Positions 7,736 through 16,593 are shown, counted from the first letter of the stretch. The stretch: DNA of 64,000 nt from Amycolatopsis saalfeldensis (GCF_900110575.1 NZ_FOEF01000023.1:1-64000); one strand, 5' to 3'. The notes: generated by a model not told the origin, from the letters alone. Translations and numbers: made by a program.

Positions 7736-8581
7736 GTGGCCGAACCCAGCAGCGCACCACCGCGCGAATCCCGCCCCGAAGCTCCCCCGCGCGCCGTCGC
7801 GGCGTTCTTCGATCTCGACAAGACGATCATCGCTTCTTCCAGCGCGCTGGCGTTCAGCAAACCATTACTCAGAGAAGGCCTCATCAACCGTCGCGCCGCA
7901 TTGCGTAGCGCGTACGCACAACTGGTCTTCTCGCTCGCGGGCGCCGACGCGGACAAGACCGAGCGGATGCGCGCCGAGGTCTCGGCGCTCTGCGCGGGCT
8001 GGGACGTCGCGCAGGTGTCCGCGATCGTGCGGGAGACGCTGCACGACGTCGTCGACCCGCTCGTCTACGTGGAGGCCGCCGAGCTCATCGGGCAGCACCT
8101 CGCCGACGGCCACGACGTGGTGGTCCTGTCGGCCACCGGCGAGGAGGTGGCGGCGCCCGTCGCGGCGATGCTCGGCGCCACCCGCTGCGTTGCCACGCGC
8201 ATGCAGATCGCCGAAGGCCGCTACACCGGCGAGGTCGACTTCTACTGTTACGGCGACAACAAAGCTGTCGCGGCGAAGCAGCAAGCCGCGACGTACGGGT
8301 ACAACCTCTCCGATTGTTACGCCTATACCGACTCGAGCACTGATGTCCCGCTGCTCGAAGTCGTCGGGCACCCGCACGCGGTGAACCCCGACAAGCTGCT
8401 GCGCCGGGAAGCAACCGACCGCGGCTGGCCGATCCTCGCGTTCGAGCGCCCGATGTCACTGCGGAGCCGGATCCCGGCGCGCTCGGCGGGGATGGTGGCG
8501 CTCGGTGTGGGCGCCGTCGCGGCCGGGGCGACCTGGTACAGCCTCAGCCGTCGCCGTCGGTCCCGCGGACCTCGGGAATGA
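7736..8581 (+). CDS. HAD-IB family hydrolase (Rv3661 type, SerB-like)
   Basis: A 281-aa haloacid dehalogenase-superfamily phosphatase. HAD motif I is FFDLDKTIIASSS (nucleophile and acid/base Asp), motif II is VVLSATGE, the Lys region follows near YGDNKAVAAKQ, and motif IV is CYAYTDSSTDVPLLEVVG. A C-terminal helix (GMVALGVGAVAAGATWYSL) with a basic tail suggests membrane anchoring, as in this family. It faces ssd across the intergenic region exactly as Rv3661 faces Rv3660c. The start GTG at 7736 leaves a normal N-terminus; a longer frame from 7598 lacks family similarity. Substrate unknown. Confidence 0.85.
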   Translation: MAEPSSAPPRESRPEAPPRAVAAFFDLDKTIIASSSALAFSKPLLREGLINRRAALRSAYAQLVFSLAGADADKTERMRAEVSALCAGWDVAQVSAIVRETLHDVVDPLVYVEAAELIGQHLADGHDVVVLSATGEEVAAPVAAMLGATRCVATRMQIAEGRYTGEVDFYCYGDNKAVAAKQQAATYGYNLSDCYAYTDSSTDVPLLEVVGHPHAVNPDKLLRREATDRGWPILAFERPMSLRSRIPARSAGMVALGVGAVAAGATWYSLSRRRRSRGPRE

Positions 8582-8697
8582 GCACCCACCCGGCGGTACC
8601 GGACGGTAGTTTTCCTTGTCCAGCCAACAATTATCCGTCGCACAGGGTGCCCGTGTCACTAGATCGAGCCTCTGTACCGGTGCACCCGTCCGCGCAC

Positions 8698-8726
8698 TTG
8701 AAGTGACCGGGCTCACGGCGTAGAAA
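8698..8726 (+). promoter_or_regulatory. sigma-70-type promoter for the candidate small RNA
   Basis: ttgaag at 8698-8703 and tagaaa at 8721-8726 are separated by 17 bp, a good match to the housekeeping actinobacterial promoter. Predicted transcription start is about 8732-8734, just before a perfect 8-bp hairpin. Confidence 0.6.
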
Positions 8727-8732
8727 GAAGGT

Positions 8733-8990
8733 GCGGACGTTGAGCCGGCCAGGACAGAGGTAGAAGAGAAGCCTCTGTCACCCCGGGAAACCTCCGTGCG
8801 CGGACTCCGGGTACCCACGCGCAGCACGCCGCGGGAGGCTCGTCGTCTAGGGACTGCGTACCGGGACGCCGGACGCCGAGTCCATGAAGGTACGACCAGA
8901 GTTGCACGCTTGGTCGCCCGAGATGTTTCGCGCTTGCAGGCGGCGCCCGTTGGCCATCGGCCGACGGGCGCCGCCAGTGTGTGGGGGTAA
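8733..8990 (+). ncRNA. candidate Ms1-like (6S-like) small RNA
   Basis: About 250 nt between a housekeeping-type promoter and a strong terminator hairpin, directly downstream of the HAD hydrolase. In mycobacteria the Ms1 RNA (MTS2823, ncRv13661), which binds core RNA polymerase, lies next to Rv3661. The sequence holds no credible ORF but many inverted repeats: gacagagg/cctctgtc at 8753-8760 and 8772-8779, and cctcc/ggagg arms around 8790-8850. Size and position fit Ms1; identity rests on synteny and signals, not on a covariance search. It could instead be an unrelated RNA or a long untranslated region. Confidence 0.55.
8939..8975 (+). terminator. hairpin terminator of the small RNA unit
   Basis: ggcggcgcccgt (8939-8950) pairs with acgggcgccgcc (8964-8975), and the inner ggcc/ggcc extends the stem to about 16 bp with a 3-nt loop. 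The tail is g-rich then taaaaa, without a T-tract, which is common in actinobacteria. Confidence 0.75.
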
Positions 8991-9100
8991 AAACTGCCGG
9001 GGTTACGGCGAGATTGGCAACGCCTGCGGCCGAACCGCCCGTGCTCTCGGGCCGAGCCGGCCGGTTTCCCGGGGCGAGCCGGAGAAGCAACCACCGCTTC

Positions 9101-9335
9101 CGGCCAAGCCACCAGCCCCGCAAAGCCGCCGACGGCGTCCGGCCAAGCCGCCAGCCCCGGCGAAACCGCCAGCGGCGTCCGGCCGGGCCGCCAGTCCCAC
9201 GAAGCCCCCAGCGACGCCCGGGCGGGCCGCCAGTCCCACGAAGCCCCCAGCGACATCCGGCCAAGCCACCAGTACCGCAAAGCCGCCAGCGACGTCCGGG
9301 CGGGCCGCCAGTCCCGCGAAACCGCCAGCGACGTA
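9101..9335. repeat. 39-bp minisatellite, 6 copies
   Basis: Six near-identical units of 39 bp (cggccaagccgccagc... to ...cagcgacgtc), about 85-95% alike. Because 39 is a multiple of 3 the array is open in several frames and gives spurious Ala/Pro/Lys-rich or Gly-rich translations. It lies between the RNA candidate and nagZ and is treated as non-coding. Confidence 0.9.
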
Positions 9336-9509
9336 CGGCCGGGGTCGCTGGTCCGGGTGAGGCCAGGCCACAAAAGAACCCCTGATCAGCGCGGTAGTTC
9401 CTGCGCTCGGCCGATGGACAACGCCGGGTCCGGTGAGTAGCTTCCCGATACCGGCGCCTCCGAGTGGACTTCTGACCACCCGAGGGCGCACGACAGTGGG
9501 AGGCCCATC

Positions 9510-11336
9510 GTGACGACCCGACTCGCGCGCCCGCGCCCGCGGAGGATTCATGCGCTCGCCGTACCCCTCGCCGGCCTGCTTGCGTTCGGCGGTGTCGGCG
9601 CTGCGTCCGGCACGACCCCACCGCAGCCGATGAGTGCCGACGCCCAGCTCGACGCCGCTGCGAACCAGGCGTTGCGCGGGCTGAGCCTTGAGGAAAAAGT
9701 CGGCCAGCTGTTCGTCACCTGGGTCAACGGCAAGTCCGCCGACGAGGTCAATCCCAAGAACCAGGCCGACTTCGGCGTCGACACCGCGGCGCAGGCGGTC
9801 GCGAAATACCACCTCGGCGGGGTCATTTACTTCAACAACGACAGCCGCGACAACTTCGACAGCCCCACGCAGGTCGCGAAGCTCTCCAACGGGCTCCAGC
9901 AGGCCGCCGTGACCAGCGGGGCGCACATCCCGCTGCAGATCGGCACCGATCAGGAGGGCGGCACCGTCACCCGGATGGGCGCGCCGGCCACCGAGTTCCC
10001 CAACTCGATGGCGATCGCCGCCGGCCGCAGCACCGACAGTGCGAACCAGGCCGCCACGATCATCGGCCACGAGCTGCGCGCGGTCGGCATCAACCAGGAC
10101 TTCGCGCCCGACTCCGACGTCAACTCCAACCCGGCCAACCCGGTGATCGGCGTCCGCTCGTTCGCCGGGCAGCCGGGCCTGGCGAGCCAGTTCGTGACCG
10201 CCGAGGTGAAGGGCTACCAGGAGTCGGGCCTGCCGTCGGCCACCGTTTCGTCCACCGCGAAGCACTTCCCCGGCCACGGCGACGCCGCCACCGACAGCCA
10301 CACCGGGCTGCCGCGCATCGACCGCACCGAGGAGCAGTGGCGCGCGATCGACGTGCCGCCGTTCAAGGCCGCCATCGCTGCGGGCATCGACTCGATCATG
10401 AGCGCGCACATCCAGTTCCCGAGCCTCGACCCGTCCGGCGAGCCCGCGACGCTGTCGAAGCCGATCATCACCGGCAAGCTCCGGAACGAGCTCGGCTACA
10501 ACGGCGTGGTGATCACCGACTCGCTGGAGATGCAGGGTGTCCGCGAGCTGCACAGTGACGCCGAAATCCCGGTCCTGGCCCTGAAGGCGGGCATCGACCA
10601 GCTGCTGATGCCGGTGCACCTGGACGTCGCGATCAACGCCGTGCTGGCCGCCGTCAAGTCCGGTGACCTGCCGATGGAGCGGATCGACCAGAGCGTGCTG
10701 CGCGTGCTCAAGCTGAAGCTCAAGCGCGGGATCCTCTACGCGCCGTTCACCAACCCGGCGCAGGTCCCGCGGAAGGTCGGCACACCCGCCCACCTCGCCA
10801 CCGCGCAGGCCATCGCCGACCGCTCCGTCACCGCGATCGCCAACGACGCCGGCTTGCTGCCGCTCAAGCAGAAGCCCGCGACCGCGCTCGTCACCGGCTG
10901 GGGCGTGGCCAGCACCCAGACGCTCGCCGACAAGCTGACCGCGCACGGCACCCGAGCCTCCGCGCTCCAGACCGGGCAGACGCCGTCCGACGAGCTCATC
11001 ACGCAGGCCGCCACGGCCGCGAAGAGCACCGACCTGGTGGTGGTGCTGACCAACAACCTCGGCGGTTTTCCCTTGCAGAACAAGCTCTTGCAGGCCCTGA
11101 TGGACACCGGCAAGCCCGTGGTCGCGGTCGCCGCGCAGATCCCGTACGACGCCGGTTACGCCAACCCGGTGCCGACCTGGCTGGCCACCTACGGCTATAT
11201 CGGACCGTCACTGGAAGCGCTCGCCAAGGTGATTCTCGGCGAGACGAAGCCGGCCGGGAAGCTGCCGGTGGACGTTCCGGCGGGCGCCGACGTGCAGACC
11301 GTCAAGTACCCCTTCGGACATGGGCTGACCTGGTGA
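9510..11336 (+). CDS. nagZ: beta-N-acetylglucosaminidase, glycoside hydrolase family 3
   Basis: A 608-aa secreted or surface GH3 enzyme that removes GlcNAc from muropeptides. It has a basic N-terminus and signal helix (RRIHALAVPLAGLLAFGGVG). The catalytic domain (about 45-400) carries the NagZ signature KHFPGHGDAATDSHTGLP with the Asp-His dyad, and the nucleophile Asp in GVVITDSLEM. A second alpha/beta domain (about 420-608) is present, as in Bacillus NagZ/YbbD. Its stop overlaps the namZ GTG as GTGA, so the two are cotranslated. Start: GTG at 9510, preceded by gggagg. Confidence 0.93.
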   Translation: MTTRLARPRPRRIHALAVPLAGLLAFGGVGAASGTTPPQPMSADAQLDAAANQALRGLSLEEKVGQLFVTWVNGKSADEVNPKNQADFGVDTAAQAVAKYHLGGVIYFNNDSRDNFDSPTQVAKLSNGLQQAAVTSGAHIPLQIGTDQEGGTVTRMGAPATEFPNSMAIAAGRSTDSANQAATIIGHELRAVGINQDFAPDSDVNSNPANPVIGVRSFAGQPGLASQFVTAEVKGYQESGLPSATVSSTAKHFPGHGDAATDSHTGLPRIDRTEEQWRAIDVPPFKAAIAAGIDSIMSAHIQFPSLDPSGEPATLSKPIITGKLRNELGYNGVVITDSLEMQGVRELHSDAEIPVLALKAGIDQLLMPVHLDVAINAVLAAVKSGDLPMERIDQSVLRVLKLKLKRGILYAPFTNPAQVPRKVGTPAHLATAQAIADRSVTAIANDAGLLPLKQKPATALVTGWGVASTQTLADKLTAHGTRASALQTGQTPSDELITQAATAAKSTDLVVVLTNNLGGFPLQNKLLQALMDTGKPVVAVAAQIPYDAGYANPVPTWLATYGYIGPSLEALAKVILGETKPAGKLPVDVPAGADVQTVKYPFGHGLTW

Positions 11337-12598
11337 CCATCAACCGCAGGCGCTTCCTGGCCGTCCCGGCGCTGGCCGTGCCCGTTCTCGCGGGCGGTTC
11401 GGCCGTCGCCCAAGCCCAGCCACCGGCCCAACCGCAAGACGCACACGTGCTCACCGGCGCCGAACAGCTGGCAGCGCAAGCCTGGCGACCACTCGCCGGA
11501 CGCAAGCTCGGCGTGCTGTCCAACCCGACGGGCGTGCTCGCGAACGGCGACCACATCGTCGATTCGATGGTCGCCGCGGGCGTGCGCCCCGTGGCGGCCT
11601 TCGGACCAGAGCACGGCTTCCGCGGCAGCGCGCAGGCCGGCGGCTCCGAGGGCGACTACACCGACCCTCGCACGGGCATCCCGGTGTACGACGCGTACGG
11701 CGCCAACCCTGCGAAGCTCGCGACGCTGTTCACGAAGGCCGGTCTCGACACCGTCGTCTTCGACATCGCCGACGTCGGCGCGCGTTTCTACACCTACATC
11801 TGGTCGCTCTACACCGCGATGGTCGCGGCGGCGAAGGTCGGCGCGGCGTTTGTCGTGCTGGACCGGCCGAACCCGATCGGCGGACGGCTGGCAGGCCCGG
11901 TGCTCGACCCGAAGTTCGCGTCCGGCGTCGGCCTCAAGCCGATCGCCCAGCAGCACGGGATGACGGTCGGCGAGCTGGCCCGCTTCTTCGCCGCCGAGTT
12001 CCTGCCCGGCGAGGGAGTCCGGCTCGACCACCTCGAAGTCGTGCAGGTGCGCGGGTGGCGGCGCGACATTTTCTTCGCCGGCACGGGCCAGCGCTGGGTC
12101 ATGCCGAGCCCGAACATGCCGACGCCGGACACCGCCCTCGTCTACCCCGGCACCGGGATGTTCGAAGGCACCCTGTTCACCGAGGGCCGCGGCACCACGC
12201 GCCCGTTCGAGATCGTCGGCGCGCCCGACGTCGACTGGCACTGGCGCGACGCGCTCGAGGAGCAGCACCTGCCCGGCGCCGCGTTCCGCGAGACCTACTT
12301 CGTGCCCACGTTCGGCAAGTTCGTGAACGAGACCTGCGGCGGCGTCCAGCTCACGGTCACCGACCCGCGGTCGTTCGACGCGATCCGCACCGCCGTGACC
12401 ATGTTCGTCACCGCCAAGCAGGTCGCGCCGAAGCAGTTCGGCTGGCGGCCCGACCTCGCCATCGACAAGCTGTCCGGCTCCGACCGGCTGCGGACCATGG
12501 TCGACGCGGGCGCGGGCGTCGAGGAGATCACCGGCGCCTGGCGCGCCGAGCTGGCCGGGTTCGACCGGACCCGCCGTCGTTACCTGATCTACCGCTGA
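11333..12598 (+). CDS. namZ: exo-beta-N-acetylmuramidase NamZ, DUF1343 family
   Basis: A 421-aa protein with a Tat-like leader (NRRRFLAVPALAVPVLAGGS). It has the DUF1343 signatures: GVLSNPTGV, FGPEHGFRGSAQAG, VFDIADVGARFYTYIWSLY, VVLDRPNPIGG, and PSPNMPTPDTALVYPGTGMFEGT. The family was shown in Bacillus (YbbC/NamZ) to release terminal MurNAc after NagZ removes GlcNAc. The GTG start overlaps the nagZ stop, and the amiE-like gene follows after 10 bp, a functionally coherent operon. Confidence 0.93.
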   Translation: MTINRRRFLAVPALAVPVLAGGSAVAQAQPPAQPQDAHVLTGAEQLAAQAWRPLAGRKLGVLSNPTGVLANGDHIVDSMVAAGVRPVAAFGPEHGFRGSAQAGGSEGDYTDPRTGIPVYDAYGANPAKLATLFTKAGLDTVVFDIADVGARFYTYIWSLYTAMVAAAKVGAAFVVLDRPNPIGGRLAGPVLDPKFASGVGLKPIAQQHGMTVGELARFFAAEFLPGEGVRLDHLEVVQVRGWRRDIFFAGTGQRWVMPSPNMPTPDTALVYPGTGMFEGTLFTEGRGTTRPFEIVGAPDVDWHWRDALEEQHLPGAAFRETYFVPTFGKFVNETCGGVQLTVTDPRSFDAIRTAVTMFVTAKQVAPKQFGWRPDLAIDKLSGSDRLRTMVDAGAGVEEITGAWRAELAGFDRTRRRYLIYR

Positions 12599-12608
12599 GG
12601 AGACCGCC

Positions 12609-14378
12609 ATGCGTGCTAGGAAAGTGCTCGTCGCGACCCTCGGCGCCCTGGTCGCGGCCGCGACGCTGACCAGTGCAGGAGCCGCCGCCATCACCACCGA
12701 CAGCCACGATCCGCTGGCCGGGCGCTTCGACCGGCCGCGCCACGGGTTCGCCTCGCCCACCACGACGCTGCGCGAGGGACGGCCGTCCGACGTCGGCCTC
12801 ACCGACCAGCCGATCCGCGACGCCGAGCAGTTCCTTTCGGACTGGACCAAGCCGGACGCCACCGGGCACCCGCACTTCTCCGGAGCCGTGGGCCTGCTCG
12901 CGCACGACGGCGTGGTCGTGGACCGGTACGCCGTCGGCGGGGCCCTGCGCTACGCCGACGCGAACGGCACCGAACTGCCGCCGGGCCAGCAGGTCCCGAT
13001 GCGCGACGACACGATCTTCGACATGGCGTCGATCTCGAAGCTGTTCACCTCGATCGCCGCGCTGCAGCTGGTCGAGCAGGGCGAGGTCGACGTCAACGCG
13101 CCGGTCGCGCGGTACCTGCCCGAGTTCGCGGTGAACGGCAAGGGGGCGGTGACCGTCGAGCAGCTGCTGACGCACACGTCCGGCTTCGACGCCGACCCCG
13201 TGCCGTCGCTGTGGCAGGGCTACCCCGACATCCCGTCGCGCCGCAAGGCCGTGCTGGACAGCCCGCTGAAGAACGCGCCGGGCACCACCTACCTGTACTC
13301 CGACCTGAACATGCTCAACCTCGGCTTCCTGGTCGAGAAGCTCACCGGCGAACCGCTGGACAAGGTGGTCCACGACCGGATCACGGCGCCGCTGGGCATG
13401 GTCGACACGGGGTACAACCCGCCCGCGTCGAAGCTGAACCGGATCGCCGCCACCGAGTACGAGTCGAGCCCGCCGCGCGGCCTCGTGCGCGGCCAGGTGC
13501 ACGACGAGAACGCGTGGTCCCTCGGCGGCGTCGCCGGCCACGCGGGCGTCTTCTCCACGGCGAGCGACATGGCCGTGCTCAGCCAGGCCATCCTCAACGG
13601 CGGTGCCTACCGCGGCCACCGCATCCTCCGGCCGGACACGGTCGAGCAGATGCTGACGAACTACAACCAGAAGTTCCCCGACGACTCCCACGGCCTCGGC
13701 TTCGAGCTGGACCAGCCCTGGTACATGGGCGCGCTCTCCTCGCCGGTCACCGCGGGCCACACCGGGTTCACCGGGACGACGCTGGTGATCGATCCCGAGT
13801 CGCGCTCGTTCGCGCTGCTGCTCACCAACCGCGTGCACCCGACGCGCAACTGGGGCTCCATCAACACCGCGCGCCAGGTCTGGGCGACGTCGCTGGCGAA
13901 GGCCATGGCCGTGAAGCCCGTCGAAGGCCGCGACGCGTGGTACGCGGGCCTCGGCAACAGCAGCACGGCGACGCTGAGTACACAGCCTCTGACGCCACGA
14001 GCCGGCGGGCCGCTTCAGGTGTCCTTCTCTGCCTTCGTGGACACCGAGGGGCCAACTGATCCATTACAGCTGGAATCGACCACCGACGGGGTTTATTGGC
14101 AACCGGTCGCGCTCCGGGCCAGCGGGCCGGGCGCACCGGCCGGGGATGTGACGTCGCTCTCCGGGCACGGGCACCGCGCCTGGTGGCGCGTCACGGCCGA
14201 GGTGCCGGCGACGGGCGTTACGACCCTGCGCTGGCGTTACAGCACCGATCCGAATTACACCGGCCGCGGAGTTTCCCTCGACGGTGTGAAAGTCACCGAA
14301 CGCGGCCGGACGGTACTCGATGGTGAGCGGAATCCGTCGGCGCTGACCGCTTCCGGCTGGATTTTGACCGGTCGGTGA
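12609..14378 (+). CDS. secreted serine hydrolase (beta-lactamase fold), AmiE-like
   Basis: A 589-aa protein with a clear signal peptide (RKVLVATLGALVAAATLTSAGA). The serine beta-lactamase/PBP-like domain spans about 70-430: SxxK in FDMASISKLFT, YxN in YLYSDLNMLN, and the HTG triad in AGHTGFTGTT. The last ~140 residues look like a separate beta-rich module. In Bacillus subtilis the nagZ-namZ operon contains AmiE, an N-acetylmuramyl-L-alanine amidase of this fold, so removal of stem peptides is the likely role. It could instead be a DD-peptidase or esterase. Ribosome-binding site gaggag precedes the ATG. Confidence 0.85.
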   Translation: MRARKVLVATLGALVAAATLTSAGAAAITTDSHDPLAGRFDRPRHGFASPTTTLREGRPSDVGLTDQPIRDAEQFLSDWTKPDATGHPHFSGAVGLLAHDGVVVDRYAVGGALRYADANGTELPPGQQVPMRDDTIFDMASISKLFTSIAALQLVEQGEVDVNAPVARYLPEFAVNGKGAVTVEQLLTHTSGFDADPVPSLWQGYPDIPSRRKAVLDSPLKNAPGTTYLYSDLNMLNLGFLVEKLTGEPLDKVVHDRITAPLGMVDTGYNPPASKLNRIAATEYESSPPRGLVRGQVHDENAWSLGGVAGHAGVFSTASDMAVLSQAILNGGAYRGHRILRPDTVEQMLTNYNQKFPDDSHGLGFELDQPWYMGALSSPVTAGHTGFTGTTLVIDPESRSFALLLTNRVHPTRNWGSINTARQVWATSLAKAMAVKPVEGRDAWYAGLGNSSTATLSTQPLTPRAGGPLQVSFSAFVDTEGPTDPLQLESTTDGVYWQPVALRASGPGAPAGDVTSLSGHGHRAWWRVTAEVPATGVTTLRWRYSTDPNYTGRGVSLDGVKVTERGRTVLDGERNPSALTASGWILTGR

Positions 14379-14460
14379 CCGACCGGTCACCAGGAGCCCA
14401 CAACCGAAGCCCGCTCAGCGGCGCACCCACCCGGACGCAGCGACACTAAGTTGCCAAGTC

Positions 14461-14498
14461 GTTAGCTTGACCTCGTTAACAACCTCGACCTGGTTAGC
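14461..14498 (+). promoter_or_regulatory. repeated GTTARC motifs upstream of murR
   Basis: gttagc (14461), gttaac (14475) and gttagc (14493) sit in a locally AT-rich stretch between the amiE-like gene and murR. RpiR/MurR regulators bind short repeats near their own promoters, so this is a candidate operator. No clear -35/-10 pair could be assigned. Confidence 0.35.
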
Positions 14499-14589
14499 GA
14501 CTTTCTGGACAACGATTAATCGCAAATCGAAGTCCGCAGACACGGACGGGTTGCGATCCTGCCGAAGGATGTGGGTAGCCTTGTCACAA

Positions 14590-15591
14590 ATGCCAACGGT
14601 TAGTAACTTTCCGACGGTGGACGATGCCGAATCTGTAGTCATCACGGCACCGTCCGAGCACATCGCAGCTCAGGCGACTGTGCGTGACGCGGACTCGAGC
14701 CCGCTGGTCCGCATCCGGTCGCTGCTGCCGGGTCTCGCGCGAGCCGAGCAACGGGTCGCGAAGGTCGTGCTGGAAAACCCGGCCTCGGTGGCCAGACGCA
14801 GCATCACCGAGGTCGCGCTGTCGGCCAGCACCAGCGAGACCACGGTGACGCGCTTCTGCAAGGCGGTCGGCGTCGGCGGCTACCCGCAGCTGCGCATCGC
14901 GCTGGCCGCGGACACCGCCCGCACCGAGGCGCGCACCACGCGCAACCTCGGCGGCGAGATCGGCCCGGAGGACGACCTGGCCGCCGTGATCGGCAAGGTC
15001 AGCTTCGCCGACGCGCGCGCGGTCGAGGAGACCGCCGAGCAGCTCGACGTGGCGACCATGCAGCAGGTCATCGACCTCGTCGCGGGCGCCGGCCGCGTGG
15101 ACGTGTACGGCGTGGGCGCGAGCGCGTTCGTCGCCGCGGACCTGCAGCAGAAGCTGCACCGCATCGGCCGCGTCTGCTTCGCGTGGTCCGACACGCACAT
15201 CATGCTGACCTCGGCGGCGGTGCTGAGCCCCGGCGACGTCGCGATCGGCGTCTCGCACACCGGCGCGACCACCGACACCGTCGAGGCGCTGCGGGTCGCG
15301 CGCGAGCACGGCGCCGTCACCGTCGCGGTGACGAACTTCCCGCGCTCCCCGATCACCGAGGTCGCCGACCACGTGCTGACCACGGCGGCGCGTGAGACCA
15401 CGTTCCGCTCCGGGGCCACCGCGAGCCGGATCGCCCAGCTCACCGTCATCGACTGCCTGTTCATCGGTGTCGCCCAGCGGCACATGGACGCCTCGGTCAG
15501 CGCGCTGGACGCGACGAGGGACGCGGTCGGCTCGCACCGGCTCGGGGTCAGGCCCGACGGTCGCCGCCGTCCGCGGGAAACCGGTAAGTGA
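14590..15591 (+). CDS. murR: MurR/RpiR family transcriptional regulator
   Basis: A 333-aa regulator. The N-terminal RpiR-type HTH (about 40-115) contains ARAEQRVAKVVLENP and STSETTVTRFCKAVGVGGYP. The C-terminal SIS sugar-phosphate isomerase-like domain (about 165-290) contains VYGVGASAFVAADLQQKL and GVSHTGATTDTVEAL. In E. coli and Bacillus, MurR senses MurNAc-6-phosphate and represses mur genes. It overlaps murQ by GTGA, which strengthens the assignment. ATG 14590 was chosen; the frame is open 41 codons further upstream, but that part lies over the promoter-like region. Confidence 0.88.
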   Translation: MPTVSNFPTVDDAESVVITAPSEHIAAQATVRDADSSPLVRIRSLLPGLARAEQRVAKVVLENPASVARRSITEVALSASTSETTVTRFCKAVGVGGYPQLRIALAADTARTEARTTRNLGGEIGPEDDLAAVIGKVSFADARAVEETAEQLDVATMQQVIDLVAGAGRVDVYGVGASAFVAADLQQKLHRIGRVCFAWSDTHIMLTSAAVLSPGDVAIGVSHTGATTDTVEALRVAREHGAVTVAVTNFPRSPITEVADHVLTTAARETTFRSGATASRIAQLTVIDCLFIGVAQRHMDASVSALDATRDAVGSHRLGVRPDGRRRPRETGK

Positions 15592-16538
15592 ACCGAGAAG
15601 TGAGGCGCATGATGTCCGTCCCCTGCCAGGCGGTGCACGTCGATTCGCCGACCGAACAGCGGAATCCCCGCACCACGGACATCGACCTGATGTCCACGAT
15701 GGGGATCCTCGGCGCCATCAACGCCGAGGACCGCCGGGTGCCCGACGCGGTGGCCGCGGTGCTGCCGCAGCTGGCGCGCGCGGTGGACTACGCGGTGGAA
15801 GCCCTGCACGGCGGCGGGCGGGTGCACTACGTCGGGGCCGGCACGTCCGGCCGGCTGGCCACCCTGGACGCGGCCGAGCTGGTGCCGACGTTCAACGTGC
15901 CGCCGGACTGGTTCGTCGCGCACCACGCGGGCGGCGAGAAGGCCCTTCGCCAGGCCGTGGAGAACGCGGAGGACGACGACGAGGCGGGCGCGGCCGAGCT
16001 GGCCGCGGTCGTCCGCCCCGGCGACTTCGTGCTCGGCCTGGCGGCGTCCGGGCGCACGCCGTTCGTCCTCGGCGCGCTGCAGGCGTCCAGCCGCGCCGGC
16101 GCGCACACCGGGCTGGTCTCGGCCAACCCGAGCGCGGCCAAGCCGGCCGGGGTCGACGTGCTGATCGCCGTGGCCACCGGTGCCGAGGTGATCGCGGGCT
16201 CCACGCGGATGAAGGCCGGCACCGCGCAGAAGCTGATCCTCACCGCCTTCTCCACGGCGACCATGATCAAGCTGGGCAAGACCTACTCGAACCTGATGGT
16301 CAGCATGCGCGCCACCAACGCGAAGCTGCGCGGCCGCACGATCCGCATCCTGCAGGAGGCCACCGGCATGACCATGGCCGACTGCTCGGACGCGCTGACC
16401 GAGGCGGGCGGCGACCTCAAGACCGCGCTGGTGCACCTGCTGTCGGGCTCCGACGTCGGCCGCGCCGCCGAGGCGCTGGAAGCCAACGGCGGGCACGTCC
16501 GCAAGGCACTGGACACCCTCCGGCTGCGAGCCGGCTGA
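15588..16538 (+). CDS. murQ: N-acetylmuramic acid 6-phosphate etherase
   Basis: A 316-aa cytoplasmic SIS-domain lyase that cleaves the lactyl ether of MurNAc-6P to GlcNAc-6P and lactate. Family signatures are TEQRNPRTTDIDLMST at the N-terminus, VHYVGAGTSGRLATLDAAEL, the catalytic Glu region, LGLAASGRTPFVLGAL, and SANPSAAKPAGVDVLIAV...TRMKAGTAQKL. The start GTG overlaps the murR stop; ATG at 15609 is an alternative. It needs MurNAc-6P, so a PTS or kinase must exist elsewhere. Confidence 0.95.
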   Translation: MNREVRRMMSVPCQAVHVDSPTEQRNPRTTDIDLMSTMGILGAINAEDRRVPDAVAAVLPQLARAVDYAVEALHGGGRVHYVGAGTSGRLATLDAAELVPTFNVPPDWFVAHHAGGEKALRQAVENAEDDDEAGAAELAAVVRPGDFVLGLAASGRTPFVLGALQASSRAGAHTGLVSANPSAAKPAGVDVLIAVATGAEVIAGSTRMKAGTAQKLILTAFSTATMIKLGKTYSNLMVSMRATNAKLRGRTIRILQEATGMTMADCSDALTEAGGDLKTALVHLLSGSDVGRAAEALEANGGHVRKALDTLRLRAG

Positions 16539-16549
16539 CCGTTGCCGTC

Positions 16550-16593
16550 GAAGGCCTCCTTCACCGCGTCCCAACGCCGGTAAGGAGGCCTTC
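16550..16593 (+). terminator. hairpin after murQ
   Basis: gaaggcctcctt (16550-16561) and aaggaggccttc (16582-16593) form a perfect 12-bp stem with a 20-nt loop. It lies 12 bp after murQ and ahead of the transporter gene. Confidence 0.7.

Larger units (their letters stand above)
8582..9509. other. 928-bp gap between HAD hydrolase and nagZ
   Basis: The gap contains no protein gene that I can support. It holds a promoter-like pair (8698-8726), a structured RNA candidate ending in a strong hairpin (8939-8975), a 39-bp minisatellite (9101-9335), and about 170 bp of unique sequence before nagZ with a purine-rich ribosome-binding site (gtgggaggccc) just ahead of the GTG. Confidence 0.7.

Noticed and set aside
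9003..10946. Long leftward frame opposite nagZ
   Set aside because: It is the antisense of a clear GH3 gene, with composition typical of high-GC shadow frames and no recognisable domain.
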